NCBI RefSeq assembly: GCF_000315915.1
Contig: NC_020190.1
Span: 989,863 to 1,053,862 of the forward strand
Direction: 5' to 3'
DNA: 64,000 bases
DNA from: Henningerozyma blattae CBS 6284
Taxonomy: Eukaryota; Ascomycota; Saccharomycetes; Saccharomycetales; Saccharomycetaceae
Positions 1 through 10,130 of this stretch are shown here, piece after piece; position 1 is the first letter of the stretch, and each line of letters begins with the position of its first letter. The notes under the pieces were generated by a model. It was not told the DNA's origin and made no database searches. It saw only the letters and a program-made list of their open reading frames with translations. The position numbers and the translations under genes were made by a program.

Positions 1-1692
1 GAGATTGGTGTGAGATCTAGCACCCCTGGAAGTAAAGTAATCATCACTGATGATGATGCAAGTTCAAATTATTTCGAAGTAGATGGTGATCATAAACCGG
101 ATAGTAACAGGATCCATTCTGTGGTTAAGAGATTGACAAGAAAGGAAAAACTAAGATATAACACCAAATACAACAAATACATGTCTCATTTCAGTGATGT
201 TACTTTTGAATATAGACCTTCTATTTTAGATGGTAATATTAGTCTACCATTTCAAGAAAAATTTAAGGGTCCTACTCTAGAGGCACAAGTCAGAGAATAT
301 GAATTGAAGAGAAGATCCAAACTACATGAAAAGAATTTTTCATATGATGACAATGCAGATGAAGTAGTTGTTTTGAATTCTGACTTCACAGGCCTTTACG
401 TTTTGTTTTGGATGTATATGGCTTTCAGTTCAATGAAATTATTCGTCGAATATTATAGAGAGCATAATGGTAATTTGAAAGAATCTGAAATCTACAACAC
501 AATGTCAACAAATTTAATATTGGTAGCAGTACTCGATTTGGTCATGTATTTGGAAACTTATTTTGTATTTTTCATTCATTGGTCTTGCAAAAAGAAGATT
601 TTAAAATGGAAAAATGTTGGTATGATTATTACATCGATTTATGAATTTTCCTTTGTTATATTTAATATGTATTTGACTGAAAATATTTTGAAGTTACATT
701 GGATTGCCAAAATCTTTTTATTTTTACATTCGTTAGTATTATTAATGAAAATGCATTCATATGCCTTTTATAATGGTTATATGTGGGAAATTTTACATGA
801 ACTAAACTTCTCAACAGCTGTATTAAATAGATTAAAAGATCAATCTATCCCATCTTCGAAGGAAAAAACAGATGAAGGTGTTATCAAAGCTTTTGAAAAA
901 AGTCAACAATTTTGTTCCTTTGAACTTCAAGCTCAATCCGTATCTAATACAAATATTAAATTTCCATTAAATATTAATTTGCATAATTTCTTTATGTATT
1001 CGATGTTCCCAACAGTAGTTTATCAAATTGAATATCCTAGAACTTCCAAAATTAGAGTGGGATATGTCATTGAAAAAATTTTCGCAATATTTGGTACTAT
1101 ATTTGTCATGATCGAAGTGGCTCAAATTTTCATGTATCCAATCGTTATAAGGGCTCTTGCTTTAAGAGACACGGAATGGACTGGCCTTTATAATCGTTTG
1201 ACAGAATGTTCTTCATTATTTGTAGATATTATTCCAAGCTTTATTGTCATGTATTTACTGGTGTTTTATTTAATCTGGGATGCTATTTTGAATTGTATTG
1301 CAGAATTGACACGATTCGGTGATAGATACTTTTATGGTGATTGGTGGAACTGTGTCTCTTGGGCAGAATTTTCAAGAATTTGGAATGTACCAGTACATAA
1401 ATTTCTATTACGTCATGTCTACCATAGCTCTATCAGTTTTTTAAGCCTATCAAAGGGCCAAGCTACTTTTATGACTTTCTTTATCAGTGCAATTGTCCAT
1501 GAATTAACAATGTATGTTATCTTCAAAAAATTAAGGTGCTACTTATTTTTCTTCCAAATGTTACAATTGCCGTTAGTTATTATTTGCAATACAAAATATC
1601 TAAAGGATAAAGCAGTCATGGGTAACGTAATATTTTGGATTGGGATTTGTACTGGCCCAAGTATCATGTGCACCATGTATTTAACGCTTTAA
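1..1692 (+). CDS. ARE2: Sterol O-acyltransferase (ARE family), 5' end cut by window edge
   Basis: This enzyme esterifies sterols with acyl-CoA in the endoplasmic reticulum membrane (MBOAT family, ACAT branch). The frame is open to base 1 and the first in-frame ATG lies well inside the homologous region, so the N-terminus is outside the window. About 563 codons are visible, against roughly 610-640 residues in the S. cerevisiae proteins. The family motif FYGDWWNC is encoded at about 1330-1353. The conserved active-site His, in the context SAIVHE, has its codon at 1498-1500. Many hydrophobic segments are present. In S. cerevisiae ARE2 (YNR019W) neighbours ATP23, as here, and its WGD duplicate is ARE1 (YCR048W). 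The symbol follows that synteny; this copy could equally be called ARE1/2. Confidence 0.95.
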   Translation, partial: EIGVRSSTPGSKVIITDDDASSNYFEVDGDHKPDSNRIHSVVKRLTRKEKLRYNTKYNKYMSHFSDVTFEYRPSILDGNISLPFQEKFKGPTLEAQVREYELKRRSKLHEKNFSYDDNADEVVVLNSDFTGLYVLFWMYMAFSSMKLFVEYYREHNGNLKESEIYNTMSTNLILVAVLDLVMYLETYFVFFIHWSCKKKILKWKNVGMIITSIYEFSFVIFNMYLTENILKLHWIAKIFLFLHSLVLLMKMHSYAFYNGYMWEILHELNFSTAVLNRLKDQSIPSSKEKTDEGVIKAFEKSQQFCSFELQAQSVSNTNIKFPLNINLHNFFMYSMFPTVVYQIEYPRTSKIRVGYVIEKIFAIFGTIFVMIEVAQIFMYPIVIRALALRDTEWTGLYNRLTECSSLFVDIIPSFIVMYLLVFYLIWDAILNCIAELTRFGDRYFYGDWWNCVSWAEFSRIWNVPVHKFLLRHVYHSSISFLSLSKGQATFMTFFISAIVHELTMYVIFKKLRCYLFFFQMLQLPLVIICNTKYLKDKAVMGNVIFWIGICTGPSIMCTMYLTL

Positions 1693-2039
1693 TGAAGGAA
1701 AAACATAAATATTATGAATCACCTATATTCTTGAAGGGAATTAAACTTCTTCATGATAAAGCAACTTCATGTTAATAAAAATTCATGCATTTACATCTAC
1801 TTAGTATTATTATCAAATAACAAAAGGTTTTCGTAAGCACTTTTTCCTAAAATAACCTATCCTTTAGCTTCCCGTAAATGTCAATTATATTTTTCTTAAC
1901 ATCTCATTATATATATATAATTACAGCTTATATTGTATTTATATTTTTAAATATTTACAAGCAACAATATGCATCTTTCTTTATCATATACCAATATGAG
2001 AGTCTATCTTTTGAATGTTATTAAGTGCTACTACCCAAA
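1693..2039. other. Convergent intergenic region (ARE/ATP23)
   Basis: This 347-bp AT-rich stretch lies between two convergent genes and presumably holds both 3' ends. It contains one exact match to the 11-bp yeast ARS consensus at 1937-1947. Such a match is common by chance in DNA this AT-rich, so no origin is claimed. Confidence 0.4.
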
Positions 2040-2831
2040 TTATCTATATATTTCCTCAAATGGCCTTGTATCATTAAAACAACTATCCCATACTTGATTC
2101 ACAGCTCTTTCAGCTTCCTTCTTATCAGCACATTTTGGATTACCCATGACACTTAATATAGCTCTTCTTTTCACACATTCTTGGTGACCTCTAGCTAAAG
2201 TAACGCCAAGTCCTCTTCTGAAAAATTCTTCCATAAATCTACATTCCCCACTCAAAGAACTTGCTCGTATTTCAGAGCATGCATGGTGTTTTAAATCTAG
2301 CCAATTTACATTCCATTTTAAATTGTCAAAATAATGAACCAATTCATGCGCTAATGTGTCTTCTAAGTGAGATTTACTTCGTAGACGATTTTGACATAAC
2401 AAAATACCTAATTGTGGATTAAATCCACCACTTTTCCATTCAGGACATATTTCACAAATAATTTTTGAAGTATCAAATTTAAATTGCCCATTATTATCCA
2501 GTGAATCATCAGTTGCTTGATAACCGTTTTGAATTTTATTGACTTTCTCTATAGATTCCATCATAAACCTAACAGTTGGTGAATATTTCAACACCCAATC
2601 TCTATACTCATAGCATTTCTGACATCCTATGTCTTGTTTCCTATAAGCAAGATCATTTTCATACCTTAACTTTTCTTTCTCGTCTAGTCCAAGACCTGTC
2701 TTATATTGCATAGTCCTTCTCCACCATTCAAAACCTTTTATAGCATTCAAATCTTTTGGCTTGTTAGGAGTTGAAATCTTTTCTGCTGGTGGGATCTTAT
2801 CATCAGAGAAAGCTTCTAATTGATTACTCAT
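2040..2831 (-). CDS. ATP23: Mitochondrial inner-membrane metalloprotease Atp23
   Basis: Atp23 processes the precursor of mitochondrially encoded Atp6 and helps assemble the F0 sector, acting in the intermembrane space. The 263-residue product carries the zinc-metalloprotease motif HELVH near residues 163-167, within LAHELVHYFD. It also has several conserved Cys pairs (CQKC, CEIC) and a Cys-containing C-terminal region (SEIRASSLSGEC). S. cerevisiae Atp23 is somewhat shorter, about 227 residues; the extra length is N-terminal and polar. The ATG at 2829-2831 is the first in frame. Its position next to ARE2 matches YNR019W-YNR020C. The promoter is shared with the divergent ankyrin gene at 3167. 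Confidence 0.95.
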   Translation of the reverse strand: MSNQLEAFSDDKIPPAEKISTPNKPKDLNAIKGFEWWRRTMQYKTGLGLDEKEKLRYENDLAYRKQDIGCQKCYEYRDWVLKYSPTVRFMMESIEKVNKIQNGYQATDDSLDNNGQFKFDTSKIICEICPEWKSGGFNPQLGILLCQNRLRSKSHLEDTLAHELVHYFDNLKWNVNWLDLKHHACSEIRASSLSGECRFMEEFFRRGLGVTLARGHQECVKRRAILSVMGNPKCADKKEAERAVNQVWDSCFNDTRPFEEIYR

Positions 2832-2943
2832 ATTTTTACTTGTTGTATTGGTGTTTATCGAATATTAATACTTATATGTTTATTGGTAGATACTTATTCA
2901 TAAATATATCATCAAGTTTTTTTATTCTACCACTTCAATTAAT

Positions 2944-2990
2944 AATGGCTCCCGAAGGTCTCGAACTGTGACCTTCTGTTTTCATTAAAC
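2944..2990 (-). other. Possible tRNA 3'-half relic
   Basis: Read on the minus strand, this segment contains AGTTCGAGACC, a 10 of 11 match to the Pol III B box GGTTCGANNCC. It is followed by CCTTC and GGGAGCCA, which resembles a tRNA 3' end. GAAGG upstream can pair with CCTTC, but the enclosed loop is 13 nt rather than 7. No A box is visible further upstream, so it cannot be an intact tRNA. A chance match remains possible. Confidence 0.25.
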
Positions 2991-3166
2991 ATTTTTTCCG
3001 GATAATGTAAAATTTGAACATTTCATCTCATCGTATATTTCTTTATTTACTATTGCAATTTTTATAATGATAAGATAAGAAAAAGCTAAAGGTTAATTAT
3101 CTTCTTTTTATCAAGACTAAGACTACCTTACCTACACCTTCGATTTAAATTGAGTTTTTTTTAAAA

Positions 3167-3826
3167 ATGAATATTTGGGTGGCGGCAAGTGATGGTAGAA
3201 TAGATTTGGTGGAAAAATTTCTAAACAATGACAATGGTTTAATAGCGAATTCTAAAGACCCAAATGGATACACACCAATACATGCGGCTGCAGCATATGG
3301 CCATGTAGATTTATTACGTTTGTTATGCCAAAAGTATAATGGTGACATCAACATCCTGGATAATGATGGTGATACTCCGTTACATCATTGTGAAGATGTC
3401 GAGACCGCTAAAGTGATTATTGAAGAACTAGGTGGGGGTTACAACTTAAAAAATAATGAAGGAAAAACTGCATTAGAAGTTTTTGAAGAAGACTCAGAGT
3501 TCCCTGATTTAATCATGTATTTACGTGAGAAGTCTGGAATTCCTCAAGATCAAGACAGTTTGGGAATTAACCAAGAACAGTTAGCTATGTTCCAAGATAG
3601 TATACGCTATTCTTTAGAAAATGAACCTGTGGATGAAAATGACCCCGAAGCTTTAGCTCGCAGACAAAGAGTTGAACAAATTATGCAAGGGGATAATGTA
3701 GACGAAGAATTAGAAAAATATGTTAGAGAAGTCATTCGTATTCAAATGATGGGAGGCCAAAATTTTGGAACCTCTGAACAGGGCGACAGATCCAACGAGG
3801 AACCTTCAACAAAACGTAGAAAATAG
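3167..3826 (+). CDS. YCR051W: Ankyrin-repeat protein, YCR051W homologue
   Basis: This is a 219-residue soluble protein of unknown molecular role; the S. cerevisiae protein is 222 residues. The N-terminal half is built of ankyrin repeats, seen as NGYTPIHAAAAYGHVDLLRLL and DGDTPLHH at about residues 34-80. The C-terminal half is acidic and helical, and the tail ends in a basic KRRK. The start ATG follows an A-rich leader. In S. cerevisiae this gene is on chromosome III, whereas both flanking genes here (ATP23, YNR021W) are on chromosome XIV, which is part of the evidence for interleaved WGD tracks. Confidence 0.9.
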   Translation: MNIWVAASDGRIDLVEKFLNNDNGLIANSKDPNGYTPIHAAAAYGHVDLLRLLCQKYNGDINILDNDGDTPLHHCEDVETAKVIIEELGGGYNLKNNEGKTALEVFEEDSEFPDLIMYLREKSGIPQDQDSLGINQEQLAMFQDSIRYSLENEPVDENDPEALARRQRVEQIMQGDNVDEELEKYVREVIRIQMMGGQNFGTSEQGDRSNEEPSTKRRK

Positions 3827-4278
3827 AGAAGTATTGTCATCTTGCCCCAAAAATTTTAACAAAAAGCATTCCACTTTCAATTCAGAATCTGTATTACATG
3901 TATATTATTTGCACTTTTTTGTACCATAGCTATATAATTGAAGTAATACACGGTCTTACCGTACTCATACAGTATCTTTTTTTGACTTAAGTTTATAAAT
4001 ATTTGGAAGTCAGACAGTGACCGCCTTATGTCCGACGGAGCTACTAAACAGCCGCCGGACCTTTTTGCATTGTTGTCGAGATTATTTTAATTAACAAATT
4101 ATCAAAGGAATCGGAAAATACGAATTATTTCTTCAAGAAATTTCAAAGACAAGAATGGTCAATAGAAAAAAAAAGAAGAGATAAACGAACTCTAATTTAA
4201 ATAAAAATTTACCAATTGGAAAGGCAGATAATTAATAGCTCAATCTAAAAAGGCATAAAAAACAATAACAATCACATC
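3827..4278. promoter_or_regulatory. Upstream region of YNR021W with a GC-rich inverted repeat
   Basis: This 452-bp region is AT-rich except for a short GC patch. The patch contains a near-perfect inverted repeat, GTCCGACGG (4030-4038) and CCGCCGGAC (4052-4060), with one mismatch. It holds CGG and CCG half-sites spaced as in many Zn2Cys6 activator targets. It could therefore be a binding site or simply a hairpin. No gene is seen. Confidence 0.35.
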
Positions 4279-5502
4279 ATGTCTATGATTATTCAGCCAT
4301 TGGCTAATTTACTGCAAAAGTTCGATGATATGAATTTACACTATTATTCCACACCATATGAAGAATTAAAAGCCATGAGCACTTTTGAGCGTATTCAATT
4401 ATACAATTGGACATTTGAAATGGGTATTGCTTGCCTATTAATGTTTATCTATTTCATCCATTGGGGTGGTAACAGAATTAATGTCACTAGAGCTAATCGA
4501 TTATTTAATTCTCTACAAGACTTTTTTTCCAAAGATTTACAATTCTCAAAGGTAGGTTTTATTGAAAATGAAAAACCAAAATCTTACCATTCCGAAAACC
4601 AAAATACTTGGTTTACTACATTTGCCACCGGTAGATCTACTATCGAGAGTGTTACTGTCAAGGCTCATATGTATGCTAGAAGTAATCCTGTTTCTTTAAT
4701 CATGGAATCTATTTTGGGCTGGTTTTTCTCTAGTTTAGTTGTTAAAGATTTAGATGAATTTGTTGAAATAGTTATTAAACCAAATGGTATTTATGTTGCT
4801 AATGAAAATTCTACCATTAATAATAGTTCTAAAGACATTTTAAAGAATTATAAGTTTGTGACATCTGTGGTAAATAAGACCTATATGAATACTTCTCGTC
4901 GTGATTATTATTTCTTATCATGTACTCATGTTACTGATAATGAAATATTACCAGTTGATTATGTATTTATGTCCGATGTTAATCAATTAAATAGTTTTAT
5001 CCCAACTTATTCCAAAAAATCGTTTATTACTGAAACTTTGACCAATGCAGTCGATCTTTTACAATTCGTTAGTTTTACTGATTTGCCTACTGGCCATCCA
5101 AATTCTGATAAAAAATTTACTGCAGACTCTATATCTCGTGCTATTATTCGTACCAATATTCCCAAATCTAAAAAGGATGTCGAAACTTTACAACAAGTTA
5201 TTTCTGCAGTGATCGAGATTTATGATAATTGTACTAGAGAATTAACTCAAAACGGTTCATCTGCTTTGATTACACCTGAAATTTTAAAGAAGACCAACAA
5301 TTTCCGTAGTCAAGAATTAGCTAAAATAGTCAAAGAGATGAAGAAAATTGAAATGGAAGATTTGAAAGAAAAAAAGTTAGAAGCAGAAAGAGAATTAAGA
5401 CGTGCCAATAAAGATTCTGAAGCTTTTGCCAAACAAGATCAAAAAATGAAGGAAAAGAGGGAAAGACGTATGAGAAACAAACAAAAGGTTAGAATGGGTT
5501 AA
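4279..5502 (+). CDS. YNR021W: ER membrane protein of the CCDC47/PAT-10 type, YNR021W homologue
   Basis: The 407-residue product matches S. cerevisiae YNR021W (about 404 residues), the yeast member of the DUF1682/CCDC47 family. The animal relatives are ER proteins linked to membrane-protein insertion and calcium handling. One clear membrane segment lies near residues 48-66 (GIACLLMFIYFIHW). It is followed by a mixed cytosolic domain and a highly charged C-terminal coiled tail rich in Lys, Glu and Arg, ending RRMRNKQKVRMG. The function in yeast is not well defined. Its place next to MRPL50 matches YNR021W-YNR022C. Confidence 0.9.
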   Translation: MSMIIQPLANLLQKFDDMNLHYYSTPYEELKAMSTFERIQLYNWTFEMGIACLLMFIYFIHWGGNRINVTRANRLFNSLQDFFSKDLQFSKVGFIENEKPKSYHSENQNTWFTTFATGRSTIESVTVKAHMYARSNPVSLIMESILGWFFSSLVVKDLDEFVEIVIKPNGIYVANENSTINNSSKDILKNYKFVTSVVNKTYMNTSRRDYYFLSCTHVTDNEILPVDYVFMSDVNQLNSFIPTYSKKSFITETLTNAVDLLQFVSFTDLPTGHPNSDKKFTADSISRAIIRTNIPKSKKDVETLQQVISAVIEIYDNCTRELTQNGSSALITPEILKKTNNFRSQELAKIVKEMKKIEMEDLKEKKLEAERELRRANKDSEAFAKQDQKMKEKRERRMRNKQKVRMG

Positions 5503-5701
5503 TATAATGCCATTTTTTATGTAATTACTCTAATTACCATATAATTTATAAAAAAAAATGGAAAGCCAAATTTTTTTCAAACCTACTTACTAACAAAATA
5601 GAAATTAGTGCTAAATTAAATTAAGTTCTATATACAAGTAGAATATATGTCAGAGATCCGTCAGGAACCCGTCATGCCATCTTTAGATAATCCTTTACAA
5701 A

Positions 5702-6097
5702 TTAAATATTCAGCCCAGGAATAGAAACGTCTTTTAAACCGATCCTCCTGGTTAAAATCTTGCTCTTTTCTTTGGCCATTTGGACTTTTTTCAACTCATC
5801 TTGTTGTTGCATCATAATAGACCGTTGCTCTTGCTCAATAGATTTTTGTTTAGCCAATTGTCTTAAGTTTTCTTGATCTTGACTATATTTTAACAACGAT
5901 GTGTCAATATCTGAATCTTTCAAGATATAACGTGCTCCATTCCCACGATGCAAATAGTTAATCATCACTGAAGGCTTGACTTTAATGACTTGTCCCTCAT
6001 AGAATTGAAAGTTCGGGAAGTCTCTCAGAAGTTGTACTGTTACACGTTTGGTGCGCTTGCTGAGCACACTGTAATTTATGTGGGTAGGCTTAAACAT
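5702..6097 (-). CDS. MRPL50: Mitochondrial large-subunit ribosomal protein bL9m
   Basis: This 131-residue basic protein matches S. cerevisiae Mrpl50 (YNR022C, about 139 residues). The N-terminal bL9-like part includes [33 protein letters not shown], followed by a charged helical segment rich in Gln and Lys. It belongs to the large subunit of the mitochondrial ribosome. It is divergent from THR4 and its 5' region is shared with that gene. Position and strand match the chromosome XIV track. Confidence 0.88.
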   Translation of the reverse strand: MFKPTHINYSVLSKRTKRVTVQLLRDFPNFQFYEGQVIKVKPSVMINYLHRGNGARYILKDSDIDTSLLKYSQDQENLRQLAKQKSIEQEQRSIMMQQQDELKKVQMAKEKSKILTRRIGLKDVSIPGLNI

Positions 6098-6598
6098 TTC
6101 TTTATTATCTGTGGTTTGCTTTATTCAAGATTCCTTAGAACATTCAAGTAAGATACTTAGGTATTTCAACTTGATCACATTCATTTGCAGCCCTGCTTTG
6201 TATTATTCCTATCTGAAACCCTTAATGTTCTTGCTCCATCCTCTAATTGTAATCGTATTTCTAAAACATCGTCAACTTTCGATATTTCACGGAACTGATT
6301 TCGGAAAAATTCGTTAACCTCGGAAGAACCGGGAAGGCTCGGGTAACCGTTGTGAAATTTTTCACTATCATCGCTTAGAAGCCAACTAAGCTTGGACTTA
6401 GAAGTGATTCTTAGCTCTTAAACGTTCTCTCAGGTATCGGAAATCGAGTAACGTTTGGGAAGGAATGACTCAGACTGATGCCTATGACAAGTATATAAAA
6501 GTGCATGTGATGAGAACCCAAGAACTATACAAAAGTTGCAAATGTACCGTTTAGAAAGAGTTTGAAAAACAATTAAGGTCATATAGTTAATAAACAAA
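6098..6598. promoter_or_regulatory. Divergent MRPL50/THR4 promoter with Gcn4, TATA and Reb1-type sites
   Basis: On the THR4 side a perfect Gcn4 site TGACTCA lies at 6466-6472, about 127 bp before the THR4 ATG. A TATA element TATATAAA follows at 6492-6499. A Reb1-type sequence CGGGTAA lies at 6340-6346. Gcn4 control of threonine synthesis is established in S. cerevisiae, and the spacing here fits a functional site. The leader just before the ATG is A-rich. Confidence 0.65.
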
Positions 6599-8140
6599 AT
6601 GGTTACCAATTCTCAGGTTTACAGATCAACCAGATCCTCTTCTGAGGCTACCAAGACTTTTGAACAAGTTGTGATCCAAGGTCTAGCTGAAGATGGTGGA
6701 CTTTTCATCCCACCTATCATTCCACAGGTGTCTGAAGACACCTTGTTTAATAAGTTTTCCAAGTTATCTTTCCAAGAGTTGGCATTTGAAGTGATGAGAT
6801 TGTATATAGATCCTAAAGAAATCCCAGATGTAGATTTGAAAAGATTGATCAAAACTTCATACTCAACTTTTAGAGCTGAAAATGTCACACCTCTAGTGAA
6901 AAATACCACATCCAAATCTTCCAATTTACATGTTTTGGAATTATTCCATGGCCCAACTTATGCATTTAAGGACGTTGCTCTACAGTTTGTTGGTAATTTA
7001 TTTGAATATTTCTTGGAAAGAACTAACAAAGATTTACCTGATGGTCATAAAAAACAATTGACTGTTGTAGGTGCTACCTCTGGTGATACCGGTTCCGCTG
7101 CCATCTATGGTTTAAGGGGTAAGAAGGATGTCTCTGTCTTTATATTGTATCCAACTGGTAGAATTTCTCCAACCCAAGAAGAACAAATGACTACTGTGCA
7201 AGATAAAAATGTTCAAACTTTATCTGTCAAGGGTACTTTTGATAATTGCCAAGATATCGTTAAACAAATATTCGGCGATAAAGAATTCAATTCAAAGCAT
7301 AACGTCGGTGCTGTTAATTCTATTAACTGGGCGAGAATCTTGGCTCAAATGACCTATTATTTCTATGCTTATTTCCAAGCCACTGATGGTAAGAAGGCTA
7401 ACGTCAAATTTGTTGTTCCAAGTGGTAACTTTGGTGATATCTTAGCAGGCTATTTTGCCAAAAAGATGGGATTACCAGTTTCACAGTTGGTTATTGCTAC
7501 TAATGAAAATGATATTTTGGACAGATTTTTGAAGACTGGTGTTTACGAAAGATCAGATAAGGTTGCTGCTACTTTATCTCCAGCCATGGACATCCTAATT
7601 TCTTCTAACTTCGAAAGATTATTGTGGTATTTAGCAAGAGAATACCAGGCTGATAATAACGATTTACAAGCCGGTAAAATTGTCAATGACTGGTTCATTC
7701 AATTGAAGACTAAGGGTAAGTTTGAAGTTTCTCCAGCAATTATTCAAGGTGCTCTCAAAGATTTTGCTTCCGAAAGAGTTTCTAATGAAGATACTGTGGC
7801 AACCATCAAAAAGATGTATGAAGTTTCTGAAAATCCAAAAAGATATGTCTTGGATCCACATACTGCTGTCGGTGTCCGCGTAACTGAAAACTTAATGGCT
7901 AAAGATAATGATAATTCAATTCATTATATATCCTTATCAACTGCTCACCCAGCTAAATTTGCTGATGCAGTTAATTCTGCTTTATCAACATTTGATGGAT
8001 ATTCTTTCGATAAAGACGTATTACCTGCAGAATTGAAGAAACTATCTACTTTAGAAAAGAAATTGAAATTCATAGAAAAACCAGATTTAGAATTAGTCAA
8101 ATCCGCAATTGAAGAAGAACTTGTAAAAATGGATTTATAA
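6599..8140 (+). CDS. THR4: Threonine synthase
   Basis: Threonine synthase converts O-phosphohomoserine to threonine with pyridoxal phosphate, the last step of threonine synthesis in the cytosol. The 513-residue product is the normal length for the fungal enzyme. The PLP-binding Lys is residue 124, in the motif HGPTYAFKDVA. The phosphate-binding loop TSGDTGSAA follows near residue 160, and SGNFGDILAGY near residue 272. The upstream Gcn4 site and TATA box indicate general amino-acid control. In S. cerevisiae THR4 (YCR053W) and CTR86 (YCR054C) are convergent neighbours, as here. Confidence 0.97.
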   Translation: MVTNSQVYRSTRSSSEATKTFEQVVIQGLAEDGGLFIPPIIPQVSEDTLFNKFSKLSFQELAFEVMRLYIDPKEIPDVDLKRLIKTSYSTFRAENVTPLVKNTTSKSSNLHVLELFHGPTYAFKDVALQFVGNLFEYFLERTNKDLPDGHKKQLTVVGATSGDTGSAAIYGLRGKKDVSVFILYPTGRISPTQEEQMTTVQDKNVQTLSVKGTFDNCQDIVKQIFGDKEFNSKHNVGAVNSINWARILAQMTYYFYAYFQATDGKKANVKFVVPSGNFGDILAGYFAKKMGLPVSQLVIATNENDILDRFLKTGVYERSDKVAATLSPAMDILISSNFERLLWYLAREYQADNNDLQAGKIVNDWFIQLKTKGKFEVSPAIIQGALKDFASERVSNEDTVATIKKMYEVSENPKRYVLDPHTAVGVRVTENLMAKDNDNSIHYISLSTAHPAKFADAVNSALSTFDGYSFDKDVLPAELKKLSTLEKKLKFIEKPDLELVKSAIEEELVKMDL

Positions 8141-8504
8141 TGGAATGACAATAAAAAAAATGAAAAAAGAAAAAATGCAACAACAAAAAAAACTTTTAAC
8201 TTCTATCTACGCCTATTCTATATCATGTTTCCTCTGAAAGATCTATTTTCCGTTATCTATCTCGCTTTGTTAAGCCTATAATTTATTCTTATCTAATAAC
8301 CTCAAAATATGCTTCGGCTTGAATCGTTATATATATCTATATGGTATTATAAATACAGCATACTTATGTATTCTTTGCATTTTCAACGCTTCCTCATATA
8401 TGCTATAATGATCTGGATAGGCATATATATATTTACTATACGCGAACGCATACATAGCTGTATCTCATATATTTTACACGTATTAGGTATTATCGAATCT
8501 TGTT
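8141..8504. other. Convergent THR4/CTR86 intergenic region
   Basis: This 364-bp region contains A-rich runs just after the THR4 stop and TATA-like repeats, consistent with 3'-end formation for both genes. I see no further gene. The small open frame at 8309-8521 has no recognisable similarity and runs into the CTR86 3' end. Confidence 0.4.
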
Positions 8505-10130
8505 TTAATTTTGTTGGCTAGATTTATTTACTAATCCAATAGTACCATCTTTATTGATTGCAACATCATAGCCTGCTTCGTCCAAGACATCATCTTTAAC
8601 AACTTTCTTGGCTTCTAATTTAGCAACAAAATCTTGATTATCTTTATTTTCTTGCAATAGAAATCTAATACACATGATACTCCTTTCTTTAATGAATGGA
8701 TCATTGTCATCAATTACACAATTTGACAAGACTAATTGCAGACCATGAAGTTCCCTAATCTTGTCTTGAATTTCTTTCTTATTATAAGTTAATTGCGTTA
8801 AAATTTCGATTATAATGGACTTACATTCCGGAAAATTTGTAGGCAAAATTGTGTTTGTTTTATAATCAATTCTGCTATAAAGTAATTTAGAATTATCAAT
8901 TTTAGCACCCATCGAGTTCGTTGATTTTAGTTCTTTCAGTTTCCCATCTTTATCTTTAAAGAAGTTAATACGAATTAAATTATTTTGAAAAACCTCTAAT
9001 AATGAGATTAATTCCTCTAATCCATTATATGATAGCAGGAATTTTTGAACGTGTTCAAAATGAACTAGTGATGACATGATATCTAATGAAATGCTAATTT
9101 TATCGTGCATACATTTAGCAACTTCAATTGATTGTAAATTATTACTAAAATAAGTTTTAATCTCATTTGATACCTTTATAAATATCTTATAACACCAATT
9201 CATAATATTTGTTAATTGAAATTTATCCCAAGTTGAAGTATTTGTGATTACAATTTGTAAAATTTTAAATATTTTGAAGAATAAATCCTTAGAATAAATT
9301 TCCAATTCAAGTAAATAAGATGCAAATGATTCATTGCATGCAAATATTTTAAACAATTTTAAAACAATTTTATCTACTTCAGATAATTCGATTTTAGATT
9401 CATCAATATTCGTTATATCCAATTTGCTAAACAATGTAGAATGGTTTAAAATTAAATTTTGCATTAATAAGTTGTTTAAAACCAAGCCTATTTTTTCATG
9501 TTTAAAAAAATAATATAAGAAATCATCGTTTTGAGAGTAATTAATTAAGGTTAAAATGAAAGGAAATAAAATTGGTTCAGATATATTATTAGGGTTATGC
9601 AAGGGATATTCCAAAAGAGCCATTGTCTGATCCAAGACTGATTTATCAAATATAATAAAAGTTTTTGTTATGTTGTGTAATAGAGTTAAGGTATTAATAT
9701 AACAAGTAGTTGTCATTTCATCAAATTTCACTGTTTCTCTTGATATTATAGTAATAAAGGTTTTAATTATCATATTTTGTAACAGTAAATCATTCGGTAT
9801 TTTCTGATTACTCACAGATAAATTTCTTAATAGTACCAAAATAGCTCTATATGATCTCATATACCAAAAATGGATACCTTCAAATTTACTTAGTCCACTT
9901 AGAGATTTTTCATTCAGTAAAATTTTCTCAAAACATGCCTTTGAAGACCTCCAAACATGTTCTGAATTAGCAAGCTCATCTCTAAATTTTTCATCCTGAG
10001 CACAACTTATGACAAAGCTATTTATCTCATTCAATGATGCCTGGTAGGTGCTTACACTTTCAGGCACTTCTGAAAAGAGGATTTCAAATTTATTTAAAAT
10101 TCCTAATAAAGTTTTGATATCTGTTGGCAT
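8505..10130 (-). CDS. CTR86: Ataxin-10 family protein Ctr86
   Basis: The 541-residue protein matches S. cerevisiae Ctr86 (563 residues), an essential protein with ARM-like helical repeats of the ataxin-10 family. The most conserved part is the C-terminal ataxin-10 domain, seen as LTYNKKEIQDKIRELHGLQL and DNDPFIKERSIMCIRFLL at about residues 440-500. The rest is Leu/Asn-rich helical sequence without membrane segments or catalytic motifs. The molecular function is not established. Strand and neighbour THR4 match chromosome III. Confidence 0.88.
   Translation of the reverse strand: MPTDIKTLLGILNKFEILFSEVPESVSTYQASLNEINSFVISCAQDEKFRDELANSEHVWRSSKACFEKILLNEKSLSGLSKFEGIHFWYMRSYRAILVLLRNLSVSNQKIPNDLLLQNMIIKTFITIISRETVKFDEMTTTCYINTLTLLHNITKTFIIFDKSVLDQTMALLEYPLHNPNNISEPILFPFILTLINYSQNDDFLYYFFKHEKIGLVLNNLLMQNLILNHSTLFSKLDITNIDESKIELSEVDKIVLKLFKIFACNESFASYLLELEIYSKDLFFKIFKILQIVITNTSTWDKFQLTNIMNWCYKIFIKVSNEIKTYFSNNLQSIEVAKCMHDKISISLDIMSSLVHFEHVQKFLLSYNGLEELISLLEVFQNNLIRINFFKDKDGKLKELKSTNSMGAKIDNSKLLYSRIDYKTNTILPTNFPECKSIIIEILTQLTYNKKEIQDKIRELHGLQLVLSNCVIDDNDPFIKERSIMCIRFLLQENKDNQDFVAKLEAKKVVKDDVLDEAGYDVAINKDGTIGLVNKSSQQN

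Noticed and set aside
1937..1947. Exact match to the 11-bp ARS consensus
   Set aside because: Such matches are expected by chance in DNA this AT-rich and no supporting elements can be judged by eye, so no origin is called.
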